A stretch of DNA of 22,189 nt from an uncultured Oscillospiraceae bacterium (GCA_902497145.1 CABVDR010000041.1:1-22189), one strand, 5' to 3'; shown: positions 6,828 through 14,338, counted from the first letter of the stretch. The notes: generated from the sequence alone by a model not told the origin. Program-made: numbers and translations.

Positions 6828-8349
6828 ACATCAGGGGGGCGAACAGGCGGAGAATGTTGCGGTAGAGCTGCACCAGGGGGTTGAGCCGCCGGTGTTTCCG
6901 CAGGGAGATCCGCTCGCATACCTTTAAGGTGTCCTCAAAGTCGGCCCGGATATCCTGGATGCAGGGGGCCTCGCACAGCCACACGCCGTCCTCAAAGTGG
7001 AGGAACAGGCTGCGGTAGTCCAGGTTGATGGTGCCCACCACGGCAAAGCGGTCGTCCACCACAAAGTTCTTGGCGTGGATGAAGCCGGGGGTGTACTCAT
7101 AGATCTTGACCCCGGCCTTGAGCAGGGGCGGATAGTGGGCCCGGGTGACCTCAAAGACGTAGCGCTTGTCGGGGATGTGGGGGGTGATGATCCGCACATC
7201 CACCCCCGACTTGGCGGCGTTGCACAGGGCGGTGTTGGTGGCCACGTCGATAACCAGATAGGGGGTGGTGATATAGATATACTTCCGGGCCTTGGCGATC
7301 ATATTGAGGTAGACCGACTGGCCCACCGGCTCCTGGTCCAGGGGCGTGTCGGTGTAGGGCTGCACGTAGCCCGTCCAGGGCCGGGCGGGGGAGGGGTCGG
7401 GGCGGAAGCGGTCAAACTCCTCCTCCCAGCCGCAGCAGTGGTCCCACATGGTGAGGAACATCACCGTCATGGACCACACCGCGTCCCCCTCCAGGAGGAT
7501 CACGCTGTCCTTCCAGTGGCCGAAGCGCTCGCGCTGGTTGATATACTCGTCGGCCAGATTGATGCCTCCGGTAAAGCCCACCTGGCCGTCAATGATCATC
7601 AGCTTGCGGTGGTCCCGGTTGTTGAGCCGCAGGGTCATGACAGGGACAAAGCGGTTGAACACCCGACACTGGATGCCCCGGGCGGCCATCTGCTCGTTGT
7701 AGTCCCGGGGAAGGGTGAACATGCAGCCCATGTCGTCGTAAATGAGGCGTACCTCCACCCCCTGGGCGGCTTTCTCCTCCAAAATGTCCAGAATGCTGTC
7801 CCAGAACTGGCCGGGCTGGATAATAAAATACTCCAGGAAGATATAGTGCTTTGCCTTTTTCAGCTCCTCCAGCATTCGGGGAAAGGCAAGATCTCCCAGG
7901 GCAAAGTACTCCGTCTCCGTGTTGGTGTAGGCGGGAGCGTAGGCGTAGTTTTCCAGGTAGCGGGCCTGACTGGCGGCGTCCTCTCCCAGGGGGAGCAGGT
8001 CGTCCGCCTTGAAGTCCGCCTTCAAATTTTCCTCGGACTGCTCCGCGATGCGCTTCATCCGCCGGGTGATCCGCTTGGGAATGTGACCGCCGCCGATGAG
8101 CAGGTAGAAGATGCCGCCGAACACCGGGAAGGGCAGCACCAGCAGCAGCCAGGCGATCTTATAGGCCGGGTCGATACTGCTGCCCAGAATCAGCATGGCG
8201 GCCACCACGCTCAACGCGATGCAGCACCAATAGAAGCCCTGGGAGCCGGAGAAGAAGCTGACCATCACGATGAGGGCCACCACCTGGGCCAGTAGGGACA
8301 TCCCCACCACCACGGAGCGGTGAAACAGGATATATAACACTTTTTTCAA
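6826..8349 (-). CDS. cls: Cardiolipin synthase, phospholipase D type
   Basis: Membrane enzyme that joins two phosphatidylglycerol molecules into cardiolipin plus glycerol. The 507-residue product is normal for ClsA. It has two N-terminal membrane helices (about 13-35 and 39-58, with a further hydrophobic stretch 66-86), then two phospholipase D domains with HKD motifs H247-R-K249...D254 in NNRDHRKLMIIDG and H425-A-K427...D432 in FIHAKNFVVDD. The start codon is TTG at 8349, supported by a full GGAGGTGA Shine-Dalgarno site 6 nt upstream; no ATG gives a better N-terminus. It lies 30 nt after the phosphodiesterase gene and is probably read with it. Confidence 0.93.
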   Translation of the reverse strand: MKKVLYILFHRSVVVGMSLLAQVVALIVMVSFFSGSQGFYWCCIALSVVAAMLILGSSIDPAYKIAWLLLVLPFPVFGGIFYLLIGGGHIPKRITRRMKRIAEQSEENLKADFKADDLLPLGEDAASQARYLENYAYAPAYTNTETEYFALGDLAFPRMLEELKKAKHYIFLEYFIIQPGQFWDSILDILEEKAAQGVEVRLIYDDMGCMFTLPRDYNEQMAARGIQCRVFNRFVPVMTLRLNNRDHRKLMIIDGQVGFTGGINLADEYINQRERFGHWKDSVILLEGDAVWSMTVMFLTMWDHCCGWEEEFDRFRPDPSPARPWTGYVQPYTDTPLDQEPVGQSVYLNMIAKARKYIYITTPYLVIDVATNTALCNAAKSGVDVRIITPHIPDKRYVFEVTRAHYPPLLKAGVKIYEYTPGFIHAKNFVVDDRFAVVGTINLDYRSLFLHFEDGVWLCEAPCIQDIRADFEDTLKVCERISLRKHRRLNPLVQLYRNILRLFAPLM

Positions 8350-8379
8350 GGGGAGTCACCTCCGTTTCGGGTGAGGGGG

Positions 8380-8838
8380 TCAGATCATTCGGGTCAGAGA
8401 GCACTGAATGGTCCCGTTTTCAATGAGGATGGTGCCGTAGCTGCTGCGGCTGGTTCCGGGGTTCATCACCCACAGGCCGTCCTCCATTTTCTGACAGTAG
8501 GCCCGGTGGGTGTGGCCGAAGAGGAGAATGTCCGCCCCGGCTTTGTGGGCGTCGGCGATGGCGGCGTCGTAGCTCCCCTTCACCCGCCACAGGTGGCCGT
8601 GGGAGAGGAGAATCCGCTTTCCCTGGAGGGTAATGAGCTTTTTGGCGGGTACGGTGGTCCAGCCGTCGCAGTTGCCCGGCACCATGCAGATGGGCAGACG
8701 GGGATAGATGTACGTGAGTTCCTCCGCATCGGAGATGAGGTCGCCCAGGTGGATGACCTGGTCGGGCTTTTGCTCGTCAATGGCCCCGATCATGTCGGAG
8801 CGGGAGCGGTGGGAGTCGGAAAACACAAGAATTTTCAA
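8380..8838 (-). CDS. YfcE/MJ0936-family metallophosphoesterase
   Basis: Small calcineurin-like phosphodiesterase; family members hydrolyse artificial phosphodiesters in vitro, and the natural substrate is generally unknown. All metal ligands are present: D8 and H10 in FSDSH, D33 in HLGD, N56 in PGNCD, H80 and H82 in SHGH, H109 and H111 in FGHTH. The product is 152 residues from a TTG start at 8838, giving the usual MKILVFSDSH beginning; AAGGTGA stands 5 nt upstream. An alternative GTG at 8847 would add three residues but overlaps that ribosome site. Cardiolipin synthase follows 30 nt downstream. No co-function with it is evident. Confidence 0.88.
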   Translation of the reverse strand: MKILVFSDSHRSRSDMIGAIDEQKPDQVIHLGDLISDAEELTYIYPRLPICMVPGNCDGWTTVPAKKLITLQGKRILLSHGHLWRVKGSYDAAIADAHKAGADILLFGHTHRAYCQKMEDGLWVMNPGTSRSSYGTILIENGTIQCSLTRMI

Positions 8839-8863
8839 AGTTGTCACCTTACCTGTCGCGCCG

Positions 8864-8872
8864 CATATACTA
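8864..8872 (+). promoter_or_regulatory. Candidate sporulation-type or sigma-A -10 element upstream of the three-gene cluster
   Basis: CATATACTA matches the sigma-K -10 consensus CATAnnnTA fully and the sigma-E -10 (CATACAnT) in all but one position. A CACC at 8845-8848 could be a sigma-K -35, but the spacing is 15 bp, one or two short. The same bases contain TATACT, which with TTGTCA at 8841-8846 would make a sigma-A promoter with an overlong 19-bp spacer. The sequence cannot decide between them. Confidence 0.4.
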
Positions 8873-8900
8873 AACCGAAGCGAGAAAAGGAGGATGCGGT

Positions 8901-9161
8901 ATGCAGCGTCAAAAGAATCATGGAGAGATGCTCAGCGGAGAGCAGGGGGAGGCGATCCGCCGCCTGGCCTCCTCGGGAGATGCCAAGCAGCTGGTGGCCA
9001 TGCTGCGCGCCAAAGGGGGCGTACAGCAGGCGGCCCAGGCCGCCGCGAAAGGGGATACCAGCGCACTGATGGACATGATGAACCAGCTGATGAGCACCCC
9101 GGAAGGGGCCCAGCTGGTGGAGCGGATCAATCAAAAGGCAAAAGAGTCCGGGCTGGGCTGA
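8901..9161 (+). CDS. Small protein of unknown function (first of three-gene cluster)
   Basis: I do not recognise a named family. The 86-residue product is predicted soluble and largely helical, with GEAIRRLASSGDAKQLVAML, an alanine/glutamine-rich turn and TPEGAQLVERINQKAKES at the end. Segments of the type 'GD...L...M..L..TPEG..L...I' give it the look of a short helical repeat. ATG at 8901 follows AAGGAGG with 7-nt spacing. It is followed after 28 nt by the second gene and is divergent from the phosphodiesterase gene, with only 62 bp between them. I recall similar small proteins next to each other in other Clostridia, but this was not checked. Confidence 0.75.
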   Translation: MQRQKNHGEMLSGEQGEAIRRLASSGDAKQLVAMLRAKGGVQQAAQAAAKGDTSALMDMMNQLMSTPEGAQLVERINQKAKESGLG

Positions 9162-9189
9162 GAGGAGAAAACCGTAAGGGGGGAGCACC

Positions 9190-9582
9190 ATGGGGGAGTT
9201 TGAGGAAAAGCTGAACAGTATCCTGGGGGACCAGCAGGCCATGGGTCAGATCATGGCCCTGGCCCAGTCCCTGGGCAAGTCCTCACCCCAGGAGGGGGAG
9301 CGGGAGGAAGGGCCGCCGCCCCAGCAAAGCTCCGAGGATCCCCCAGACCTGTCTCAGATTATGGGGAGCTTAGACCCCAAGATGGTACAGCTGGGAATGC
9401 GGCTGATGCGGGAGTACCAGCAGGACGACAGCCAGAATACGGCCCTGCTCCAGGCCCTGCGCCCCTACCTGCGGGAGGAGCGGCGAGGCCGGCTGGACAA
9501 GGCGGTGCAGATTGCCAAAATGTCCCGGCTGCTGCGGGTGGCGCTGGGGTCCCTGGGAAAGGGGGAGGACACGCTTGTATAA
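9190..9582 (+). CDS. Protein of unknown function (second of three-gene cluster)
   Basis: Unrecognised 130-residue soluble protein. It starts MGEFEEKLNSILGDQQAMGQ, with a helical segment, has a charged Pro/Glu/Gln-rich linker (about 34-53) and a helical C-terminal part containing DPKMVQLGMRLMREYQQ, ALLQALRPYLREERRGRLDKA and QIAKMSRLLRVAL. ATG at 9190 follows GGGGGGAG. Its last 8 bases overlap the third gene, which suggests coupled translation and joint function. The N-terminal pattern 'F..KL..IL.D..AMGQIM.LAQSL' resembles, in style, the first gene's helices, but I see no clear duplication. Confidence 0.78.
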   Translation: MGEFEEKLNSILGDQQAMGQIMALAQSLGKSSPQEGEREEGPPPQQSSEDPPDLSQIMGSLDPKMVQLGMRLMREYQQDDSQNTALLQALRPYLREERRGRLDKAVQIAKMSRLLRVALGSLGKGEDTLV

Positions 9583-9928
9583 CCGTTATATCCCGGATGG
9601 GGCGGTTTATACCCGGGTGCCCATGGAGGACGATCCGCCCCGCCGCCAGGAGCGGGAATCCCCGCCGCCCCGGCAGGAGTTCCGCGAGCGGCCTCAGAGT
9701 CCCCCGCCCTGGCCCTCCCCGAACCAGAACCCCTCCGGACTGCTGGACGGGGCGCAGAGCAGCCTGAAGAGCCTGATTTCTTCCCTGGGGCTGGAGAAGC
9801 TGGACAGCGGCGACCTGCTGCTGTTTCTCATTCTCCTGCTCCTGCTCAAGGAGGGGGACGACCTGGAGATGATCATTGCCCTGGGCCTCACCCTTCTCAT
9901 GGGCCTGGGAGATGACAAGGGAAACTAA
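9575..9928 (+). CDS. Proline-rich protein with hydrophobic hairpin tail, unknown function (third of cluster)
   Basis: Unrecognised 117-residue protein. It opens MYNRYIPDGAVYTRVP, passes through a strongly Pro/Arg/Glu-rich stretch (about 17-53), and ends in two hydrophobic segments, DLLLFLILLLLL and MIIALGLTLLMGL, split by the acidic KEGDDLE. The tail could be a membrane hairpin or a tightly packed amphipathic assembly element. The start is TTG at 9575, with GGAGG 6 nt upstream, giving an 8-bp overlap with the preceding gene; a longer in-frame reading exists but has no ribosome site. A bidirectional hairpin follows the stop. Confidence 0.72.
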   Translation: MYNRYIPDGAVYTRVPMEDDPPRRQERESPPPRQEFRERPQSPPPWPSPNQNPSGLLDGAQSSLKSLISSLGLEKLDSGDLLLFLILLLLLKEGDDLEMIIALGLTLLMGLGDDKGN

Positions 9929-9933
9929 ACAGA

Positions 9934-9957
9934 CAGGGGCGGCTTTTGCCGCCCCTG
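9934..9957. terminator. Convergent terminator hairpin
   Basis: CAGGGGCGGC (9934-9943) pairs perfectly with GCCGCCCCTG (9948-9957) around a TTTT loop. It lies 5 bases after the plus-strand stop and 8 bases after the minus-strand stop. The downstream tracts are only weakly T-rich (minus strand TCTGTTTAGTTT), so it is best called a likely bidirectional terminator. Confidence 0.65.
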
Positions 9958-9965
9958 CAATGCGT

Positions 9966-10730
9966 TCAGGACTGTACGGTGTGAAGCTCTGTCCCGTCGG
10001 GCAGGGCGAAGGAGGCCGTGGCGGGACAGGGGGTCTGTACCTGGGTGTAGGCGGTCATGCGGTAGACCAGCTGGCCGCTCTGTTCCCGCTCCGCGCTGAC
10101 CAGCAGACCGGTGTCGGTGCTGATCCAGTAGCGCTCCACCACCGTGTCGGACACCTGCACCTGGAGATAGACACAGGGCCACACATCCCGGCGCTCGTAG
10201 CCGGTCTGGGTGATGGTGTCCGGATCCAGGGTGAGCACATCCTCATAGGTGGGGATGTGCTGGGTGAGATCGGCGGAGTACTCGTCAGCGGGGAAGGAGC
10301 GGTAGTTCTCCGACCCCTCATACCAGTAGTAGGTGGTATCTTCGCCGGTAAGGTCATGGCGCACCGCCCCGGAGGGGAGAACCTGGCGGGTGTGGGACCA
10401 GCCGTGGTCCTGCCAGAACTGCACCGCAGTGCTGTGGGAGCCGCCGTTCCACAGGGTCTCCACCGTCAATTCCCGATAGTAGCTCTCCGGCCGCGCCAGA
10501 GAGTCCACGATGCTCTGCACCGTCTCCGGGGTGACGTCCACCTGCCAGAACTGGCCGTCTCCGTCCTGGCTGGTGTCGCTGCCTGTATTCGTGGAAGAAT
10601 CATCCACCTGGGCCAGGGAGACGGAGGGGATGTTTATCAAAAACAGACTGCGGCCAAAGCTGGCAAACATGGCCACCACAATGAGACAGGTGATGGCGAT
10701 GGCGATGACAAGGCGGTTTTTGGAGTCCAA
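9966..10730 (-). CDS. Membrane-anchored extracytoplasmic protein of unknown function
   Basis: 254 residues with one N-terminal membrane helix (about 7-25, RLVIAIAITCLIVVAMF) and the rest outside the cell. A short Ser/Thr/Asp/Gly-rich linker (about 43-59) precedes a beta-rich domain with repeated aromatic strands such as VQFWQDHGWSHTR, TYYWYEGSENYRSF and VERYWISTDTGLLVSAER. The 'phi-W-I-s-x-x-T-G-L-L' pattern is reminiscent of LolA/RseB-like beta folds, but that is inference only. The start is TTG at 10730 with a full AAGGAGGTGA site upstream. It follows the broken epimerase gene by 39 nt and is probably the last gene of the tagO operon. Confidence 0.82.
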   Translation of the reverse strand: MDSKNRLVIAIAITCLIVVAMFASFGRSLFLINIPSVSLAQVDDSSTNTGSDTSQDGDGQFWQVDVTPETVQSIVDSLARPESYYRELTVETLWNGGSHSTAVQFWQDHGWSHTRQVLPSGAVRHDLTGEDTTYYWYEGSENYRSFPADEYSADLTQHIPTYEDVLTLDPDTITQTGYERRDVWPCVYLQVQVSDTVVERYWISTDTGLLVSAEREQSGQLVYRMTAYTQVQTPCPATASFALPDGTELHTVQS

Positions 10731-10769
10731 AACCTCACCTCCTTAGGTTCCGTGGGAAAGGAAGAACGC

Positions 10770-11901
10770 TCAGCGCCCGGTGAAGGGGGCGGGAGCCTCC
10801 CCCCGCAGACCGAAGTGCCACTCGATGGCATCGGCAATGCGGCGGCAGGCGTGGCCGTCGCCGTAGGGGTTGACTGCATGGGCCATAGCCTGGTACGCGG
10901 CGGGGTCGGTGAGCAGCTCGCTGGCCATGGAGAAGATGGTCTCCTCCTCCACGCCCGCCAGCTTCACGGTGCCGGCCTCCACGGCCTCAGGCCGCTCGGT
11001 CTCCTTGCGCAGGACAAGCACCGGCTTGCCCAGGGCGGGGGCCTCCTCCTGAAGCCCGCCGGAGTCGGTCCATCAGGTTGTGCATCTCGTCCACCGCCAG
11101 CGGGGCGATGAGGTGGATGCGGGGGTGGCCGTCCAGATACTTGTGGGCGGCCTCCTGGACCACGGGGGAGAGGTGAACGGGGTAGACCAGCTCCACTTCG
11201 GGGAAGGCGTCGGCAATGCGGCGCAGGGCGGTCATGATGTTGGTCATGGGCTGACCGTAGTTCTCCCGGCGGTGGCAGGTGACCAGGATCACCTTCCGGT
11301 TGTCATAATCCAGGTCGTTGAGCACATCCTCTACAAAGGTAAAATCCTTTACCACTGTGGTCTGGAGAGCGTCAATAACGGTGTTGCCGGTGAGGAACAC
11401 CCCCTTAGTGATGTTCTCCCGCTGGAGGTTGTCCCGGTTGGTCACCGTGGGGCAGAAGTGCAGGTCAGCAATGGCGCCCACCATCTTCCGGTTCATCTCC
11501 TCGGGGAAGGGGGACCACTTGTCGTAGGTGCGCAGACCAGCCTCCACATGGCCCACCGGGATCTGGTGGTAGAAGGCGGCAAGAGCGCCGGCAAAGGTGG
11601 TGGAGGTGTCGCCGTGGACCAGCACCAGGTCGGGCTTGGCCTCATTGAGCACATCGTCCATGCCCAGCAGACATTTGGAGGTGATGGTGGACAGGGTCTG
11701 CCGGGGCTGCATAATGTTCAGGTCGTAGTCAGGCTTCAGCTTAAAAATCTCCAGCACGCTATCCAGCATCTCCCGATGCTGGGCAGTGACACAGCACCGG
11801 GCCCGGATGTTAGGACGCTTTTGCAGTTCCAGGGCCAGAGGGGCCATTTTAATGGCCTCGGGCCGGGTGCCGAAGATGGTCATAACCGTAACAGGTTTCA
11901 T
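10770..11901 (-). pseudogene. wecB: UDP-N-acetylglucosamine 2-epimerase (non-hydrolysing), frameshifted
   Basis: The intact enzyme interconverts UDP-GlcNAc and UDP-ManNAc for cell-wall teichoic acid or capsule synthesis. The first part (11901 to about 11066) is clearly the family: GTRPEAIKMAPL, HGDTSTTFAGAL, GHVEAGLRT, PEEMNRKMVGAIAD, GNTVIDAL, VTCHRRENYG and YPVHLSP. After DEMHNLMDR the frame runs into foreign sequence and stops at 10987. The proper continuation, DSGGLQEEAPALGKPVLVLR to a TGA at 10770, is present in another frame. The missing residues between MD and DSGG (about seven in homologues) point to loss of 20 nt between two GACCG copies. The first-frame product is 304 residues and lacks the UDP-binding DSGG segment. 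ATG overlaps the tagO stop as ATGA. Confidence 0.9.
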
Positions 11902-13067
11902 TTGTCAGAACGCTCCTCTTCACCAAAAAAGTAGTCGTTGCCCGCCACGTCAGGGGGGGGCTGATGCAGCTTGCGGGGCTGGGCTCCGGTGCGGCCCTGG
12001 GAGGGGGGATCGGACTGATTGCGTCCGTTGACCCGGTCCAGGTAGAGCTTGGCGGACACGCCGCCGGCGGCGCACAGGGCCAGCAGGAACAGCATGGCCT
12101 TGAGTACGTTGGTGGTGGTGAGCACCACGGCGCTCAGGCCCAGGATAGCGCTGATGATATACAGTACCGCCACCGCCTGCTTCTGGGAAAAGCCCATGTC
12201 GATGAGCCGGTGGTGGATGTGGCCCCGGTCGGGGGACATGGGGCTCTGACCGTGGGACACCCGGCGCAGGATGGCAAAGCAGGTGTCGAAGATGGGCAGG
12301 CCCAGCATGAGGAAGGGGACGGCAAAGGAGATAATGGCGTAGGACTTAAACAGCCCGTCGATGGAGACGGTGGCGAGAATAAAGCCCAGGAAGGTAGAGC
12401 CGGTGTCTCCCATAAAGATCTTGGCGGGGTTGAGGTTGTAGGGCAGAAAGCCGATGCAGGCCCCGGCCAGGGCAGCCATGAGGAAGGCGGTGTCGGGCTC
12501 GGCCACGGTGAGGGCAATGACCAGCATGGTCATGGAGCTGATGGTGGATACGCCGCAGGCAAGGCCGTCCAGACCGTCAATGAGGTTGACCGCGTTGGTG
12601 ATGCCCACGATCCAGAACACGGAGATGGGGATGGACCAGATGCCCAGCTCCCAGTAGGGATTGCTGCTGAAAATGTTGGGGTTGGACAGAATGTCGATCT
12701 GGTTGCCCATCAGCACCGCCACCAGGGCGGCAACAATCTGGATAAAGAACTTGGGCAGGGCGGGCAAGGCATAGATGTCGTCAAAGATGCCCAGAATCAC
12801 GATGATGACCCCGCCCAACAGCATCCCCCGGACGGGGGTGGTGAGGGGGACAAAGATCAGGGCGCTGAGGATAAAGCCAAAAAAGATGGCCAGACCGCCC
12901 ATGCGGGGGATGGGATGGTTGTGCATGCGGCGGTTGTCCTTGGGCACGTCCACCGCGCCGATCTTAAAGGCCAGGGAGCGCACCACCGGGGTGGTGATGA
13001 ACGCCACGATGGCGGCTACCAGCAGGGCAGCTGCCACCGCCCCCAGAACAGAGACTTGAACAGGCAT
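11898..13067 (-). CDS. tagO: Undecaprenyl-phosphate N-acetylglucosaminyl-1-phosphate transferase (TagO/WecA family)
   Basis: Membrane enzyme that moves GlcNAc-1-phosphate from UDP-GlcNAc to undecaprenyl phosphate, the first lipid-linked step of teichoic acid and related glycans. The 389-residue product has about ten or eleven hydrophobic segments and the family motifs MGGLAI (56-61), GIFDD (93-97), NAVNLIDGLDGLA (158-170), FMGDTGS (218-224) and the substrate-loop motif RGHIHHRLI (281-289). A charged C-terminal tail (about 335-389) is probably cytosolic. ATG at 13067 follows GAGGTAA with 5-nt spacing; an in-frame upstream ATG at 13112 lacks a site. It overlaps wecB by 4 bases, so translation of both is coupled. 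Confidence 0.93.
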   Translation of the reverse strand: MPVQVSVLGAVAAALLVAAIVAFITTPVVRSLAFKIGAVDVPKDNRRMHNHPIPRMGGLAIFFGFILSALIFVPLTTPVRGMLLGGVIIVILGIFDDIYALPALPKFFIQIVAALVAVLMGNQIDILSNPNIFSSNPYWELGIWSIPISVFWIVGITNAVNLIDGLDGLACGVSTISSMTMLVIALTVAEPDTAFLMAALAGACIGFLPYNLNPAKIFMGDTGSTFLGFILATVSIDGLFKSYAIISFAVPFLMLGLPIFDTCFAILRRVSHGQSPMSPDRGHIHHRLIDMGFSQKQAVAVLYIISAILGLSAVVLTTTNVLKAMLFLLALCAAGGVSAKLYLDRVNGRNQSDPPSQGRTGAQPRKLHQPPPDVAGNDYFFGEEERSDK

Positions 13068-13120
13068 GAGTGTTACCTCGTTTGATTTGATTTCTAGTGT
13101 AAAGCACAGCAACTTTTTTT

Positions 13121-13251
13121 CGCCGCCTCTCTTTGGTAAAGGGAGGCGGCGGGGAAATGGCGGGATGTTTGCCCACTTCCAGTTGGGGAGGGAGGCGAAA
13201 CGCAGTTTCGCAGAAAGCTTTTTTGCCTACTTTTTTCTCGAAAAAAGTAGG
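13121..13251. repeat. Cluster of three palindromes between trpS and tagO
   Basis: Three hairpin-forming units follow one another: 13121-13151, a 14-bp stem (CGCCGCCTC outer, CTTT/AAAG inner, one G-T pair, 3-nt loop); 13195-13211, GCGAAAC-GCA-GTTTCGC; and 13226-13251, the perfect palindrome CCTACTTTTTTC-TC-GAAAAAAGTAGG, which touches the trpS stop. The last could end trpS transcription, though no T run follows on the minus strand. The first has a T7 run on its left in plus orientation. The arrangement resembles interspersed palindromic elements; I recall similar elements in related gut Clostridia, unverified. Confidence 0.6.
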
Positions 13252-14256
13252 TCAGCGGGCGACAAAACCCACCTTCTTATAAACCTTGCGCAGAGTCTTG
13301 TTGGCCACATAGGAGGCCTTCTCCGCGCCTGCCTTGTATACACCCTCCAGGTAGGCCTTGTCCTTGAGAATCCGCTCCGTTTCCTCCCGGATGGGACGCA
13401 GACACTCGATGACCGCCTCACCCACAGCGGGCTTGAAGGCGCCGTAGCCCTGGCCATCAAACTCGGCCTCGATCTCCTCCATGGTCTTACCGGTGACGGC
13501 GGAGTAAATGTTCATCAGGTTGGACACGCCGGGCTTGTTCTCCGGGTCAAAGCGGACACAGCGCTCGGTGTCGCTGTCGGTGATGGCCCGCTTGAACTTG
13601 CGCTGGATGTCCTCCGGCTTCTCCATCAGGAAGACACAGCCCTCGGGGATGGACTTGCTCATCTTGCTGGCGGGGTTGTTGAGGGACATGATCCGGGCGC
13701 CGGTCTTGGGAATGTAGGGCTCAGGCACCTTAAATACATCGCCGTAGATGTTGTTGAAGCGCTGGGCCACGTTGCGGGTGAGCTCCACATGCTGCTTCTG
13801 ATCGTTGCCCACGGGGACATAGTCGGGCTGGTAGAGCAGGATGTCGGCAGCCATGAGGGAGGGGTAGGTGAAGAGACCGCCGTTGATGTTGTCGGCGTGC
13901 TTGGCCGACTTATCCTTAAACTGGGTCATGCGGCTGAGCTCACCGAACATGGTGTAGCAGTTGAGCACCCAGCCCAGCTCCGCGTGAGCGGGGATATGGG
14001 ACTGGATGAACAGGGTGTTCTTCTTCGGGTCCAGGCCGCAGGCGATGTACTGGGCCAGCTGGGTGAGGGTGCGCCGACGCAGGTCGGCCGGGACCTGCCG
14101 CACGGTGATGGTGTGCATGTCGGCCATAAAATAGTAGCAGTCAAACTCGTCGGCCCGAGCGCCCCAGTTCTTGATGGCGCCCAGATAGTTGCCCAGGTGC
14201 AGGTCGCCGCTGGGCTGAATGCCGGAGAGCATGACTTTCTTTTTGGTTTCTTCCAT
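13252..14256 (-). CDS. trpS: Tryptophanyl-tRNA synthetase
   Basis: Class I synthetase that charges tRNA-Trp. The 334 residues match the family. The HIGH-type motif is GDLHLGN (17-23) in SGIQPSGDLHLGNYLGA, and the KMSKS loop is at 198-202. Other landmarks are YFMADMHTIT, the tRNA/Trp-site stretch PSLMAADILLYQPDYVPVG and the HVELTRNVAQRFN helix. ATG at 14256 is preferred: an upstream in-frame ATG at 14319 would place the start before the promoter's transcript begins. The ribosome site is weak (AAAGGTTGTG). The leader of about 47 nt is too short for a T-box, so the usual tRNA-sensing control is absent here. Confidence 0.95.
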   Translation of the reverse strand: MEETKKKVMLSGIQPSGDLHLGNYLGAIKNWGARADEFDCYYFMADMHTITVRQVPADLRRRTLTQLAQYIACGLDPKKNTLFIQSHIPAHAELGWVLNCYTMFGELSRMTQFKDKSAKHADNINGGLFTYPSLMAADILLYQPDYVPVGNDQKQHVELTRNVAQRFNNIYGDVFKVPEPYIPKTGARIMSLNNPASKMSKSIPEGCVFLMEKPEDIQRKFKRAITDSDTERCVRFDPENKPGVSNLMNIYSAVTGKTMEEIEAEFDGQGYGAFKPAVGEAVIECLRPIREETERILKDKAYLEGVYKAGAEKASYVANKTLRKVYKKVGFVAR

Positions 14257-14309
14257 AGTAAAACACAACCTTTTTGGGAAAATCCCTATATGCAGAATGA
14301 TACCAATAC

Positions 14310-14338
14310 AGCATAGCACATTTTTTCCCCCGTGGCAA
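14310..14338 (-). promoter_or_regulatory. Promoter of trpS
   Basis: On the minus strand TTGCCA (14338-14333) and TATGCT (14315-14310) are 17 bp apart. The start would be near 14303. Confidence 0.68.

Noticed and set aside
6997..8295. 432-codon open frame opposite cardiolipin synthase
   Set aside because: Antisense shadow of a well-supported gene, no ribosome site or recognisable motif.
8864..8872. Sigma-G promoter reading of the CATATACTA element
   Set aside because: The sigma-G -10 needs CATnnTA, which does not fit positions 6-7; only sigma-K/E or sigma-A readings remain.
11964..13085. 373-codon open frame opposite tagO
   Set aside because: Antisense shadow; low-complexity Gly/His/Asp-rich translation with no motif.
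14257..14303. T-box leader for trpS
   Set aside because: Leader is only about 47 nt and lacks a specifier stem or T-box sequence.
13066..14316. 416-codon open frame opposite trpS, reading from the tagO start through the palindrome cluster
   Set aside because: Antisense shadow; its first 60 codons run through the palindromes.
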